Shown here: piece by piece, positions 43,348-51,589 of the stretch | Position numbering within the stretch: the first letter of the stretch is position 1 | How the letters are laid out: each line of letters opens with the position of its first letter | Source: an uncultured Pseudomonadota bacterium | GTDB taxonomy: Bacteria; Myxococcota_A; UBA796; SXON01 | Assembly (NCBI GenBank): GCA_903885375.1 | Contig: CAISIK010000129.1 | Span: 62,001 to 126,000 of the forward strand | DNA length: 64,000 nt | Direction: 5' to 3' | Notes under the pieces: model-generated | Database searches by the model: none | What the model saw: the letters and a program-made list of their open reading frames with translations, nothing else | What the model was told of the DNA's origin: nothing | Translations under genes and position numbers: made by a program

Positions 43348-43773
43348 ATGCGCCACTTCGAGCAGGTGCACGCGGTCTACTTCGATGACCTCGATGCCTT
43401 CCAGATTCTGCACAACGCCCGCTACCTGCTGATGTTCGAGCGCACCATCGGCGCCTTCTGGCAGCGCCTCGGCTGGGGCGGTACGCTCGATGCGCAGCGC
43501 AACCCCGACCAGTTCCACGTCGTGCGCGCCAACGTCGTGGAGTACCTGCGGGCCTTCCACGGCACGGGCGAAGTCCGGGTGCGGGTCTGGGTCGAGAAGC
43601 TCGGCCGCACCTCCCTCACCTTCGGTGTGAACATCCTGCCGATGCATGAGGACGTGCCGCACGCCAGCGGCACCCGAACGATCGTGCGGGTGGATCCCAC
43701 CACCTTCGCCCCCCTGCCCTGGACCGACAGCTTCCGAGAACAGTTGGCCCCCTGGCTGCGGCCACCGGGCTGA
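43348..43773 (+). CDS. Acyl-CoA thioesterase, hot-dog fold
   Basis: A 141-residue 4-hydroxybenzoyl-CoA thioesterase/YbgC-like protein. The start VYFDDLDAFQILHNARYLLM carries the active-site aspartate pattern (D-x-x-G/Q-x-x-x-N) of the family, followed by the long hot-dog helix and strands VRVRVWVEKLGRTSLTFGV. The normal residue before the helix in family members is DxxGxVxN; here it is DAFQILHN, so specificity may differ. The stop is followed after one base by the GTG of the acyltransferase gene, suggesting a lipid-related pair. Confidence 0.8.
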   Translation: MRHFEQVHAVYFDDLDAFQILHNARYLLMFERTIGAFWQRLGWGGTLDAQRNPDQFHVVRANVVEYLRAFHGTGEVRVRVWVEKLGRTSLTFGVNILPMHEDVPHASGTRTIVRVDPTTFAPLPWTDSFREQLAPWLRPPG

Positions 43774-43774
43774 C

Positions 43775-45277
43775 GTGGGCCCGCTCGCCTCCACGATCGT
43801 CACCATCCTTCTGACCATCGCGGCCTGGGAGCTCATCCGGTGGGCGGCGTGGCGGACCCTCCGGGAGCGCTGGCAACGCAGCATCGGCGAGTGGATGCGC
43901 CGGCACGACGTGCGCCTCGAACACTTCCGCTTCGTGGACCGGATGTGGGTGCGCCAGACCCTGCTCCAGGACCCGGTCCTCGATGGTGCGGCGGCCGAAA
44001 GCGCGGCGGCGGCCGGGGTGACCATCGGCGTGGTTCGGGCCCGGATGGAGCAGTGGCTCGACGAGATCGTGCCCGTCTTCAACGTCTTCAGCTACTACAA
44101 GCTCGGCGGCGGCGTGGCCACGGCCGCGGTGAACGTCTGCTACGAGCTGGTGTTCGACCGACAGGGGCTCGACCGGGCCCGCCAGACCGTGCCTCCGGGC
44201 GCCGTCACCGTCTACGTGGCCAACCATCGCAGCAACGCCGACTACATCGTGCTGTCCGTCGGGGCGATGCGGCAGGTGGCGCTCAGCTACGCCGTCGGCG
44301 AGTGGGCGCGGGTGTGGCCGCTCGACACCCTGTTCCGCAGCTTCGGCAGCTACCTCATCCGCCGCGGCGAACGCGACCCGCTCTACCACCGCGTGCTCAG
44401 CCGCTACCTGCAGCTGGTAGCCGGCCGCGGCCTCACCACCGCCTTCTTCCTCGAAGGCGCCCTCTCCCGCGATGGGGCCTTCCGGGCGCCCAAGATCGGC
44501 CTGCTCGACTACCTCGTGGGCATCCTCCAGGACGATCCCGGCCGCGAGATCGTGTTCATCCCCGTCGGCCTCAACTTCGACCGCGTCTTCGAGGACAGGA
44601 ACCTCACGGCGGAGGCGCCCGACGCCCCACCGCCCCAGGCCCGCGACAAGGTGGTCTCGCTCTGGCGCATCCTCCGCGCCCTCCCTCGCCTGCTGCTCGG
44701 CCTCGTCGGCCCCGCCTGGCTCGCGGCCCACCGCCGCTTCGGCTACGCCGCGGTCCGCTTCGGGCCCGCCGTGCCCATTCGCACCCTCCTCCCCGACGCG
44801 GACAGCGTGGCCCGCCTGCCCCGCAAGGAACGACAGGCGCGTATGGCCGGGCTCGCCGATCTGCTCATGGCGGAGGTGGCGCGCGTGGTGCCCGCCACGC
44901 CTGTTTGTCTTGTGTGCGTGGCGCTCCTTGCCGGTGCGCGCGACCCCGTCTCGTTGGTTCGCCTTGTGCGGGAGGCGATCGCCGCCCGGCGCGCCGCGGG
45001 TGCCCCCCTCGCCCAGGGGCGCGCGTTCGCCAGCATCCACACCGGGCGTGCCGATGACGACGACGGCAGCGATTCGGCCCGCATCAGCGCCGAGATCGTG
45101 GACGTGGAGGAGGCCGAGCGAACGGTCGACCTCGCCATGGAGCTGCTCGTTCGACGGGGCCTCGTTCGCCGGGAGTCCGGACGCATCGTGGTGAACGACG
45201 CAGCCATGAACCTCGTGCGGTACTACGCCCGCTCGCTGGACGCCCCACATCGGTTCGCCGCCAGCTCCGGGCCCTGA
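43775..45277 (+). CDS. PlsB-like glycerol-3-phosphate acyltransferase
   Basis: A 500-residue protein starting at GTG 43775. It has an N-terminal helix (about 3-22), then an acyltransferase domain with HRSNAD at residues 151-156 (HxxxxD), FLEGALSRDG near 229 (block III) and IVFIPVGLNFDRVFE near 263 (block IV). The pattern fits the GPAT/DHAPAT group represented by PlsB, which makes lysophosphatidate at the membrane. E. coli PlsB is about 800 residues, so this is a short form. It likely shares a transcript with the thioesterase. Confidence 0.8.
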   Translation: MGPLASTIVTILLTIAAWELIRWAAWRTLRERWQRSIGEWMRRHDVRLEHFRFVDRMWVRQTLLQDPVLDGAAAESAAAAGVTIGVVRARMEQWLDEIVPVFNVFSYYKLGGGVATAAVNVCYELVFDRQGLDRARQTVPPGAVTVYVANHRSNADYIVLSVGAMRQVALSYAVGEWARVWPLDTLFRSFGSYLIRRGERDPLYHRVLSRYLQLVAGRGLTTAFFLEGALSRDGAFRAPKIGLLDYLVGILQDDPGREIVFIPVGLNFDRVFEDRNLTAEAPDAPPPQARDKVVSLWRILRALPRLLLGLVGPAWLAAHRRFGYAAVRFGPAVPIRTLLPDADSVARLPRKERQARMAGLADLLMAEVARVVPATPVCLVCVALLAGARDPVSLVRLVREAIAARRAAGAPLAQGRAFASIHTGRADDDDGSDSARISAEIVDVEEAERTVDLAMELLVRRGLVRRESGRIVVNDAAMNLVRYYARSLDAPHRFAASSGP

Positions 45278-45282
45278 AGCAA

Positions 45283-45359
45283 TGGCGCCCCCGGCGCGGT
45301 TCGAACGCGCGACCCCCAGTTTAGGAAACTGGTGCTCTATCCAGCTGAGCTACGGGAGC
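45283..45359 (-). tRNA. tRNA-Arg (anticodon CCT)
   Basis: A complete 77-base cloverleaf on the minus strand: acceptor stem GCTCCCG/CGGGGGC with one G-U pair, D arm GCTC...GAGC, anticodon stem CCAGT/ACTGG with loop TTCCTAA (anticodon CCT, reading AGG), T arm GCGCG-TTCGAAC-CGCGC, discriminator G and encoded CCA (complement of 45283-45285). It lies 11 bases downstream of a lipoprotein gene on the same strand. Confidence 0.95.
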
Positions 45360-45370
45360 GGAGGACCGGC

Positions 45371-45847
45371 TCAGGCCGGCGAGAGGGAGATGCTGACGAT
45401 GGTCTGGCCCATGGCCGCGCCGCAGGCGATGGCCATCCGTTCGCCCGAACCCACGAGGGTGATGGCCGAGGTTCCCATGGCGTTCGTTTCAAACTCCACG
45501 GTGTAGCCCGCGCCGGTGGCCCAGGCTTTCGCGGCCTTGCAGGAGTCCTCCGGGGTGCTCTTCGACTGCAGCACGATCGAGTCGTTGCCGCCGCCCTCGG
45601 TGCACGCCTGCACGGAGGTTCCCGGCGCGGTGGTGAGGGACTTGAACCGGCCGCAGCTGCCCACGAGGCTCCCCGTGGAGGGCGCCGCCACCGCGGGCGC
45701 ATCGCCTTCCACCCCGCCTGCAGCCTGCTGGAGCTCCGGCGGCACTTCGACGCCCAGCTCGGTGAGCTCGGAGGCCACATCGCCGCCGCAGCAGCAGCAC
45801 CCGCCCGCGGCGAGGAGGATCGCGGAGATCGGAAGGAGCAGCTTCAA
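45371..45847 (-). CDS. Small lipoprotein with a Cys cluster at the lipidation site
   Basis: A 158-residue lipoprotein of unknown function beginning at TTG 45847 (LKLLLPISAILLAAGGCCCC). Four cysteines in a row follow the hydrophobic segment; the first is the likely lipidation site. The mature part has a small N-terminal helix (ASELTELGVEVPPELQQ) and a compact domain with cysteines in VGSCGRFKS, QACTEGG, EDSCKAAKAWA and IACGAAMG. No family recognised. A tRNA-Arg gene follows on the same strand. Confidence 0.6.
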   Translation of the reverse strand: MKLLLPISAILLAAGGCCCCGGDVASELTELGVEVPPELQQAAGGVEGDAPAVAAPSTGSLVGSCGRFKSLTTAPGTSVQACTEGGGNDSIVLQSKSTPEDSCKAAKAWATGAGYTVEFETNAMGTSAITLVGSGERMAIACGAAMGQTIVSISLSPA

Positions 45848-45931
45848 ACGAGGTACCCGGAAGTGCGGCAGCGTACCGCGGAGGCGGCCCCGGGGCCAGC
45901 CGGGAGCGGTCGATCGGAGTAGGCTCGTGCA

Positions 45932-47245
45932 ATGTTCGTTCTCCTCCTGGCCTGCGCCGAACCCCCCGACGATTCCGCCGCCCAACCGCAGCCGGTACCG
46001 TGGAGCCGGGAGCGGGCGCGCGTGCAGGAGGAAACGCCCGACGGGCGTTCGCTGAAGCGGTCCATCATCCACCTTCACTCTCCTCTTTCCCACGATGCGT
46101 GCGACGATCATGAGATGGCCGACGAACCCTGCCTCGCCGACCTGCGCGCCGGTCTCTGCGATGCCGCCGTCGACCTCGCCTTCGTGACGGACCACCCGGC
46201 GTCGGCTGCCGAGACCCCCTACGAGGACCTCTTCTGGCTGCAGGACGGCGACGAGATGGTGGAGGGCACCGCGAGCCGGATGCACTGCACCGAGGGCGAG
46301 ACCGTGTGGATTCCGGGGATCGAGGACGAGCTGATGCCCGTGGGTCTCGATCGCCACGCGTCCACCGACGCCGCCGAGAACGACCGGATCTACAACGCGT
46401 CGGACGAGGAGGCCATCGCCGCGGACCTCGCCGCGGGTGCGGTGGTGCTGCAGGCCCACACCGAGGGGCAGGACATCGAGGTTCTGCTGCAGCGGCAGGC
46501 GTGGGGCCAGACGGGCGTCGAGATGTTCAACCTCCACGCGATGGTCGATCCCAACAAGCGGGAGGACGACCTCGGTCTCGACGGGATGGCGTACCTCACC
46601 GACGCCGGACCGTTCATTGCCGCCACCTCCGACGCCGAGCCCGACCTCGTCTTCCTCGCGTTCTACCAGGAGCAGACGGTCTCGCTCGAGCGCTGGGATG
46701 CCCTGAACCTCGTCGCGCCCACGCTCGGCACCGCGGGCACGGACGCGCACGAGAACTCCCTGCCCATGCTGATGCGCGACGCCGAGCGGGTGGACTCCTA
46801 CCGCCGGATGATGACCTGGTTCGCGAACTACCTCGCTGTCGATGGCGAGGGCCCCGCGGCCGCCGAAGCCGCCCTGCGCGACCGCACCGGCTACGTCGCC
46901 TTCGACCTCCTGGGCACCCCCACGGGCTTCTACGTGGCCTACGGGGAGTCCGCCTGGTCCGCCGACAGCGCCGAGGTCGGCGGCACGCTGTCCGTCACCT
47001 GCCCCACACTCGCTCCCGACTCCCCCACCGACACCACCGACCCCGTCATCACCGCCACGGTCTTCCGCGACGGGGTGCCGTGGGAGACGGGCTGCGGGGA
47101 ATTCACGGTCGACGAGCCCGGCGTGTACCGAGTGCGCGTGGACATCGTGCCGGCCCACCTGACGAGCGCGCTGGGCGACCAGGCCGAGGCCCTGCTCCAT
47201 GCCTACCCATGGCTGTATTCGCAGGCATTCCGGATCGGTCTGTAG
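45932..47245 (+). CDS. PHP-superfamily metal-dependent hydrolase-like lipoprotein
   Basis: A 437-residue lipoprotein. The start is fixed: an in-frame TAG lies at 45920-45922 and no other start codon intervenes. The signal is only MFVLLLAC, with lipidated Cys8. The body has the order of PHP-domain metal motifs: IIHLHSPLSHDACDD, DLAFVTDHPAS, VVLQAHTEGQ, EMFNLHAMVD and GTAGTDAHENS. PHP enzymes are phosphoesterases with several bound metals. The C-terminal ~100 residues form a beta domain (ESAWSADSAEVGGTLSVTC). A lipid-anchored PHP enzyme is uncommon. Substrate unknown. Confidence 0.7.
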   Translation: MFVLLLACAEPPDDSAAQPQPVPWSRERARVQEETPDGRSLKRSIIHLHSPLSHDACDDHEMADEPCLADLRAGLCDAAVDLAFVTDHPASAAETPYEDLFWLQDGDEMVEGTASRMHCTEGETVWIPGIEDELMPVGLDRHASTDAAENDRIYNASDEEAIAADLAAGAVVLQAHTEGQDIEVLLQRQAWGQTGVEMFNLHAMVDPNKREDDLGLDGMAYLTDAGPFIAATSDAEPDLVFLAFYQEQTVSLERWDALNLVAPTLGTAGTDAHENSLPMLMRDAERVDSYRRMMTWFANYLAVDGEGPAAAEAALRDRTGYVAFDLLGTPTGFYVAYGESAWSADSAEVGGTLSVTCPTLAPDSPTDTTDPVITATVFRDGVPWETGCGEFTVDEPGVYRVRVDIVPAHLTSALGDQAEALLHAYPWLYSQAFRIGL

Positions 47246-47246
47246 A

Positions 47247-47275
47247 TTGACGATGCCTTCCCCCTCGACTACCCT
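47247..47275 (+). promoter_or_regulatory. Sigma70-type promoter for the 47298 operon
   Basis: TTGACG (47247-47252), 17 bases and TACCCT (47270-47275) lie 22 bases before the ATG at 47298, directly after the stop of the PHP lipoprotein gene at 47245. It probably drives the propeller-like protein and the MBL/DUF3006/HhH/Trx genes. Confidence 0.55.
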
Positions 47276-47297
47276 GCCCCATCCCTCGGAGTCCCGA

Positions 47298-48452
47298 ATG
47301 CGCGCCCCTCTCCTCACCGTCGGCGCACTGCTCACCATCCTCGCGCTCGAGGGTTGCGAGGGCTGCAACGACAACCAGGTCGCCCCCAAGACGGACGAAG
47401 CGCCCGCCTTCACCAACGACGTGGGCTCGTGGCTGTCCATGGCGGTCACCCCAGAGGGCAAGCCGGCCATCGCCTACTACGACCGCACCATGGGCGCGCT
47501 CGGGTATGCCGTGGGCACGATCGACAAGGACGGCCAGGTGTCGTGGGCCCGGGAGGAGGTCGACTCCTACCCCGACGAGAACGGCCTCAACCCCGGCGAT
47601 GCGGGTCGCTACGCGAGCATGAAGATCACGGCGTCCGGACAGGTGTGGATCGCCTACCAGGACGTGGGCAACGGCACGCTGAAGTACGCCCACAAGGGTG
47701 ATGGCGTGTGGGATGTGGGCGTGGCCGACATCGGTGGCGGCGCCAAGAGCGACGCGGGCTACTGGGCGAGCCTCGCGCTCGACGCGAGTGACAACCCGGT
47801 GGTTGCGCACTTCGACAAGGGCAAGGGCAACCTGCGCGTGGCCCGATGGAGCGGCAGCGCCTTCGCGGGCGCGGTGGTGGCCGAAGGGGAGCCCCGGACG
47901 CCCGACACCGGCGGCACCGAGATCCCGGCGGCCGTGGGCGAGTACGCGAACCTCGTGATCGGCAGCGATGGCACCGAGTACATCGCCTACTACGACCGTG
48001 CGCAGGGTTCGCTGATGCTGGCCTCTGGAAAGGGCGGCACGTTCGACACCGAGGTTGTTGATGCCAGCGGCGATGTCGGCCAATGGCCCGCCATGCTCCT
48101 CGATGGCGGCGACCTCTGGATCGCCTACCAGGACGTGGCGAACCAGGACCTCCGCATGGCGCATGGCGGGTCCGGCGGCTGGTCGACCGAGCTCGTCGAC
48201 AGCGGGGACCACATCGGGGCCGACGCGGCCCTGTTCGTGGACGGCGGCAAGACCGGCATGGTCTACTTCGACGGCTTCCAGAACGACATGAAGCTCGCCC
48301 GGAACACGGGCGACGCATGGACGGCCGAAAAGCTCACGGGCGACCAGGGCGCGCTCGGGTTTCACAACGAAACGGTGAAGATCGGCGACGTCCGGTACGT
48401 AGCCTGTTACGACTTCACTGCCCGTTCCGTGTTCTTCGCCGCGCTTCCCTGA
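47298..48452 (+). CDS. Propeller-like repeat lipoprotein
   Basis: A 384-residue lipoprotein with signal MRAPLLTVGALLTILALEGC (Cys20). The mature part is made of about six or seven repeats of 45-60 residues with the theme GYWASLALDASDNPVVAHFD, then VARW: a small-residue strand, then Asn/Asp-Pro and a Y-D or Y-Q turn (IAYYDRAQGSLMLAS, IAYQDVANQDLRMAHG). This resembles a beta-propeller of the BNR/sialidase-like type, although no Asp-box is clear. It has its own promoter and ends two bases before the MBL gene, so both are in one operon. Ligand unknown. Confidence 0.7.
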   Translation: MRAPLLTVGALLTILALEGCEGCNDNQVAPKTDEAPAFTNDVGSWLSMAVTPEGKPAIAYYDRTMGALGYAVGTIDKDGQVSWAREEVDSYPDENGLNPGDAGRYASMKITASGQVWIAYQDVGNGTLKYAHKGDGVWDVGVADIGGGAKSDAGYWASLALDASDNPVVAHFDKGKGNLRVARWSGSAFAGAVVAEGEPRTPDTGGTEIPAAVGEYANLVIGSDGTEYIAYYDRAQGSLMLASGKGGTFDTEVVDASGDVGQWPAMLLDGGDLWIAYQDVANQDLRMAHGGSGGWSTELVDSGDHIGADAALFVDGGKTGMVYFDGFQNDMKLARNTGDAWTAEKLTGDQGALGFHNETVKIGDVRYVACYDFTARSVFFAALP

Positions 48453-48454
48453 GG

Positions 48455-49660
48455 GTGACGTTGTCGCTGCTCTCGCTCCTGTTCGTCACGGCCGCGACGG
48501 CCGCCGACCTCACGGTGAGGATGCTCGACATCGGGCAGGGCGACTCGATCCTCGTGCAGACGCCGGCCGGCAAGACCGTGCTCATCGATGCGGGCGACCG
48601 TGGCTCCGCCGTGGTGGAGCGGCTCGTTTCGCTGGGCGTCGACCATCTGGATCTGGTCATCGCCACCCACCCGCACGCCGATCACGTCGGCGACATGCGG
48701 CACGTGGTGCAGGCGCTCCCACCGCGGGTGTACGTAGACAACGGGCTGCCGCACACCACCAAGCTCTACGACGAGCTGATGGCCAGCATCGAGGCGAATC
48801 CCGCGATTCGTTACCAGCCCGCGAGCCCGGGGATGGTGTTCAACCTCGACGATGGCGCCCGGATCGAGGTCCTCTGGCCCGATCCGAAGAAGTACTTGTC
48901 GGACACCCGCTCCGACCTCAACGCGAACAGCGTCGTGACCCGCCTCACCCACGGCAAGGACTGCTTCCTCTTCGCGGGCGATTCCGAGGAGCCCACCGAG
49001 CAGGCCCTGGTCCGCGAGAAGGTGGGACACTGCGAAGTGCTGAAGGTGGCGCACCACGGCAGCCGGCACTCGAGCACGTCGGCGTTTCTCGATGAGATCA
49101 AGCCCTCCATCGCGCTCATCTCGGCGGGCGTGGGCAACCGGTACAACCACCCGGGTGAAGAAGCGCTCGCCCGCCTCGGCGCGGTGGGCGCCACCGTCTA
49201 TCGCACCGACCGCGATGGCGAGATCGTGGTCGTCTCCACCGGCAAGGGGGTCAAGGTCCGCACCGAGCACGGTGAGGGCGACGACGCGCTCCTCGTCGTC
49301 AGCGCCGTCCCGGCGGGATCGGCTCGGCCGAAGGCCGTGGCGTCTGCGGCCGCGCCCCCCGGCGCCGCAGCCCCCCGGCTCGCGGCGGCGCTCCTCAGGT
49401 CGGCGTCGGTCCCGTCCGATACTCCCCTCGCGGATGCCGACATCGACACCGACGAGGACCCGCCTGCGGCGTCCGCCGTGCCCACGCTCGGCGAGGGCGA
49501 CGAGGCCTGTCCCTTCCCCGGCAGCGGCCGCAGCGAGGTCTTCCACGCCAAGGGCTGCGGCAACGCTGCCAAGATCAGTGAAGCCAACCGGGTCTGCTAC
49601 GAGAGCCGTGAGGCCGCGCTCGCCGCGGGCAAGCGGGCCGCTGGCTGCTGCCACCCGTGA
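48455..49660 (+). CDS. Secreted ComEC-type metallo-beta-lactamase-fold hydrolase with Ada-like zinc domain
   Basis: A 401-residue exported protein from GTG 48455; signal VTLSLLSLLFVTAATAAD. Residues about 18-270 form an MBL fold of the ComEC/Rec2 group: MLDIGQGDSILVQTPAGK, THPHADHVGD (HxHxDH), FAGDSEEPTEQAL and VAHHGSRHSSTSAFL. In ComEC this domain is thought to be a nuclease acting on DNA during uptake. After a low-complexity linker the last ~45 residues (FHAKGCGNAAKISEANRVCY, SREAALAAGKRAAGCCHP) resemble the zinc-binding N-domain of Ada. It is followed by DUF3006 and HhH genes. DNA as substrate is inferred. Confidence 0.82.
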   Translation: MTLSLLSLLFVTAATAADLTVRMLDIGQGDSILVQTPAGKTVLIDAGDRGSAVVERLVSLGVDHLDLVIATHPHADHVGDMRHVVQALPPRVYVDNGLPHTTKLYDELMASIEANPAIRYQPASPGMVFNLDDGARIEVLWPDPKKYLSDTRSDLNANSVVTRLTHGKDCFLFAGDSEEPTEQALVREKVGHCEVLKVAHHGSRHSSTSAFLDEIKPSIALISAGVGNRYNHPGEEALARLGAVGATVYRTDRDGEIVVVSTGKGVKVRTEHGEGDDALLVVSAVPAGSARPKAVASAAAPPGAAAPRLAAALLRSASVPSDTPLADADIDTDEDPPAASAVPTLGEGDEACPFPGSGRSEVFHAKGCGNAAKISEANRVCYESREAALAAGKRAAGCCHP

Positions 49661-49893
49661 TGGCCCTCCGCATCGTCATCGACCGGATCGAAGGGGATCG
49701 CGCCGTGCTGGCCGTCGGCGAGGAGTCCGTGGGGGTGCCGCTCGCCTGCCTGCCGACCGGCGCGAGAGAGGGCGCCGTGCTGACGTGGAGCATCGACGAA
49801 GCGGCCGCCGGCGAGGCCCTCGCCGGGGCCGAAGCCCGGCTCGCGCGCCTTCGCGCCCGAAACCCGAACCCGCCAACCGAATTCGACCTCTGA
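49660..49893 (+). CDS. DUF3006 family protein
   Basis: A 77-residue protein starting at ATG 49660, which overlaps the MBL stop (TGATG). The pattern IDRIEGDRAVLAVGEESVGV, then PLACLPTGAREGAVLTW, is typical of DUF3006. These small proteins are often encoded beside secreted ComEC-type MBL proteins in other bacteria, and here too. It has a C-terminal helix (LAGAEARLARLRAR) and no signal, so it probably stays in the cytoplasm. Role unknown. Confidence 0.8.
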   Translation: MALRIVIDRIEGDRAVLAVGEESVGVPLACLPTGAREGAVLTWSIDEAAAGEALAGAEARLARLRARNPNPPTEFDL

Positions 49894-49907
49894 GTGCCGG
49901 AGTAGTG

Positions 49908-50405
49908 ATGTCCCTTTGGTTGCTGCTGATCTCGCTCGTTTTGGCGGCCGTGGACGTGAACTCTGCCGACGCGGGCGCGCTCGAAACGCTGCCTGGGATC
50001 GGCCCGAGCAAGGCCCAGGCGATCATCGCGTACCGCACGGCCAACGGTCCATTCAAGTCGATCGACGACCTCGACAAGGTCGATGGCATCGGGCCGAGCA
50101 CGCTCGCCAACCTGCGTGACCAGGTGAGCTTCGGGGCGGCTGCCGCGACCGCCGGCGCCAAGGCCGCGCCCGCCCCGGCCGCCGCGCCCGCCCCCGCGGC
50201 CTCGACCGGCTGCTCGGTGAACATCAACGCGGCCGACGCGAGCGCCCTCACCTCGCTGCCCGGCATCGGAGCGGGCAAGGCTGCGGCGATCGTGCAGTAC
50301 CGTGCAGACCACGGCAAGTTCACCGCCTGCGCCGAGCTCGACAACGTGTCCGGGATCGGCGCGGCCACGCTCGCGGGGCTGCTCGACTGCTGCGTCGTCC
50401 AGTGA
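49908..50405 (+). CDS. Exported ComEA-like protein with two helix-hairpin-helix domains
   Basis: A 165-residue protein with signal or anchor MSLWLLLISLVLAA, then two ComEA-type HhH domains: VNSADAGALETLPGIGPSKA (residues ~17-70) and INAADASALTSLPGIGAGKA (~108-160), separated by an Ala/Pro linker. Each has the non-sequence-specific DNA-binding hairpins LPGIG and VDGIG/VSGIG. ComEA has one such domain; two in tandem are less usual. Cysteines (GCSV, TACAEL, LDCC) surround the second domain. It lies 14 bases after DUF3006 and overlaps the next gene by GTGA. A role in holding DNA outside the cytoplasm is likely. Confidence 0.85.
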   Translation: MSLWLLLISLVLAAVDVNSADAGALETLPGIGPSKAQAIIAYRTANGPFKSIDDLDKVDGIGPSTLANLRDQVSFGAAAATAGAKAAPAPAAAPAPAASTGCSVNINAADASALTSLPGIGAGKAAAIVQYRADHGKFTACAELDNVSGIGAATLAGLLDCCVVQ

Positions 50406-51577
50406 TCCTGTTCCTCTTCGCGTGCGCGGGTGGAGGCGGAACCGCCCCGGAGGACTCCGGCACCACCGACAGCGTCCCCACCACCGTTCCCCCCGGCGAA
50501 TGTCCCGAAGACTTCGGGTACGTGGCCGAGGCCAGCCGACCCTCCCGGCGCCTCGCCGGCACCGGCACATGGTCGATCGACTTCGACGCCAACCTCGAGG
50601 CCAACGGCTACGTGGACTGCAGCTACGACCGGGTGTACCCGGCGCTCGTGGAGCAGGTCGGGCATGACTGGCAATGCCCCGACTGCACCTGGTTCGCCAC
50701 CGGCGAGTCCACGGTTGAGCGCGGGTTCGAGGACTGCCTCGCGCTCATCTCGTCTTCGGAGGCCACCCGCATCGAACACATGGGCATCGGCGAGGTCGCG
50801 GGCGTGCCGCACCTCTTCCGCTCGGGCGCGGAGAACGTGCTCCTCGGCGACCTCGGCCCCATCACCGGCACCCCGGAGGTGGGCTCCGTGTTCACCGGCG
50901 CGTGGTCCGATGACGGCGAGTTCAAGGATGGTTCGGGCACGTTCGTGCTCAGCGCCACGGTCTCGATGACGCTCGACGAGGATGCGGAGACGCCGTGGGA
51001 GGATCCCTACCTGCCCCGAGAGGAGCCCTACACGTGCGGCTGGTCGGCCTGCAATCCCGGCGGCCCCTCGCCCGACCTCGTCCTCGGCACCGGCTCCGTG
51101 CTGCCCAACGAACGCTTCGTGGACGTCTGCGGCGAGGAGTACGACCTGTGGGATGCCTGGGGCACCTACGTCGTGGTGGATGCCTCCTCGCCGGACTGCG
51201 GACCGTGCCAGAGCATGGCCAAGGAAGTGGGCGGCTTCGTCGACGAGATGGCGGCGCAGGGTGTGAGCGTGCAGTGGATCACGTTGCTCAACGCCACCCT
51301 GGGGAGCGTGAACGAGAGCCCGAGCGCCGACACCTTGACCTCCTGGGCGGAGACCTTCGGCCAGCACGGCCCCCTGCTCGCCGACGAGGGCTACGCCTAT
51401 GCGCTCTTTGCGCCCTACAGCGGCAAGGAGAGCGGCATGAGCTTCCCGACGGTGGTGGTGGTGAGCCCCGACATGACCGTCCTCGGCTGGGACAGCGGGT
51501 TCAGCACCGAGGCCTCGGGCGGGACCGGCTTCACCGTCATCGAGGAGTTCATCCTCGCCGACGCCGCCTCGCGCTGA
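50402..51577 (+). CDS. Lipoprotein with thioredoxin-like domain
   Basis: A 391-residue lipoprotein coupled to the HhH gene by GTGA (GTG 50402). Signal (V)ILFLFAC puts lipidated cysteine at residue 7-8. Residues ~35-210 are a beta-rich region of unknown type with paired cysteines (DCSYDRV, CPDCTW, EDCLALI). Residues ~240-385 form a redoxin/TlpA-like domain with CGPC in VVDASSPDCGPCQSMAKEV and the cis-Pro region SGMSFPTVVVVSPDM. It should act as a periplasmic or surface disulfide reductase. Its neighbours in the operon are unusually Cys-rich, which may give it its substrates. Confidence 0.78.
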   Translation: MILFLFACAGGGGTAPEDSGTTDSVPTTVPPGECPEDFGYVAEASRPSRRLAGTGTWSIDFDANLEANGYVDCSYDRVYPALVEQVGHDWQCPDCTWFATGESTVERGFEDCLALISSSEATRIEHMGIGEVAGVPHLFRSGAENVLLGDLGPITGTPEVGSVFTGAWSDDGEFKDGSGTFVLSATVSMTLDEDAETPWEDPYLPREEPYTCGWSACNPGGPSPDLVLGTGSVLPNERFVDVCGEEYDLWDAWGTYVVVDASSPDCGPCQSMAKEVGGFVDEMAAQGVSVQWITLLNATLGSVNESPSADTLTSWAETFGQHGPLLADEGYAYALFAPYSGKESGMSFPTVVVVSPDMTVLGWDSGFSTEASGGTGFTVIEEFILADAASR

Positions 51578-51589
51578 GGCGGCGGGCGC

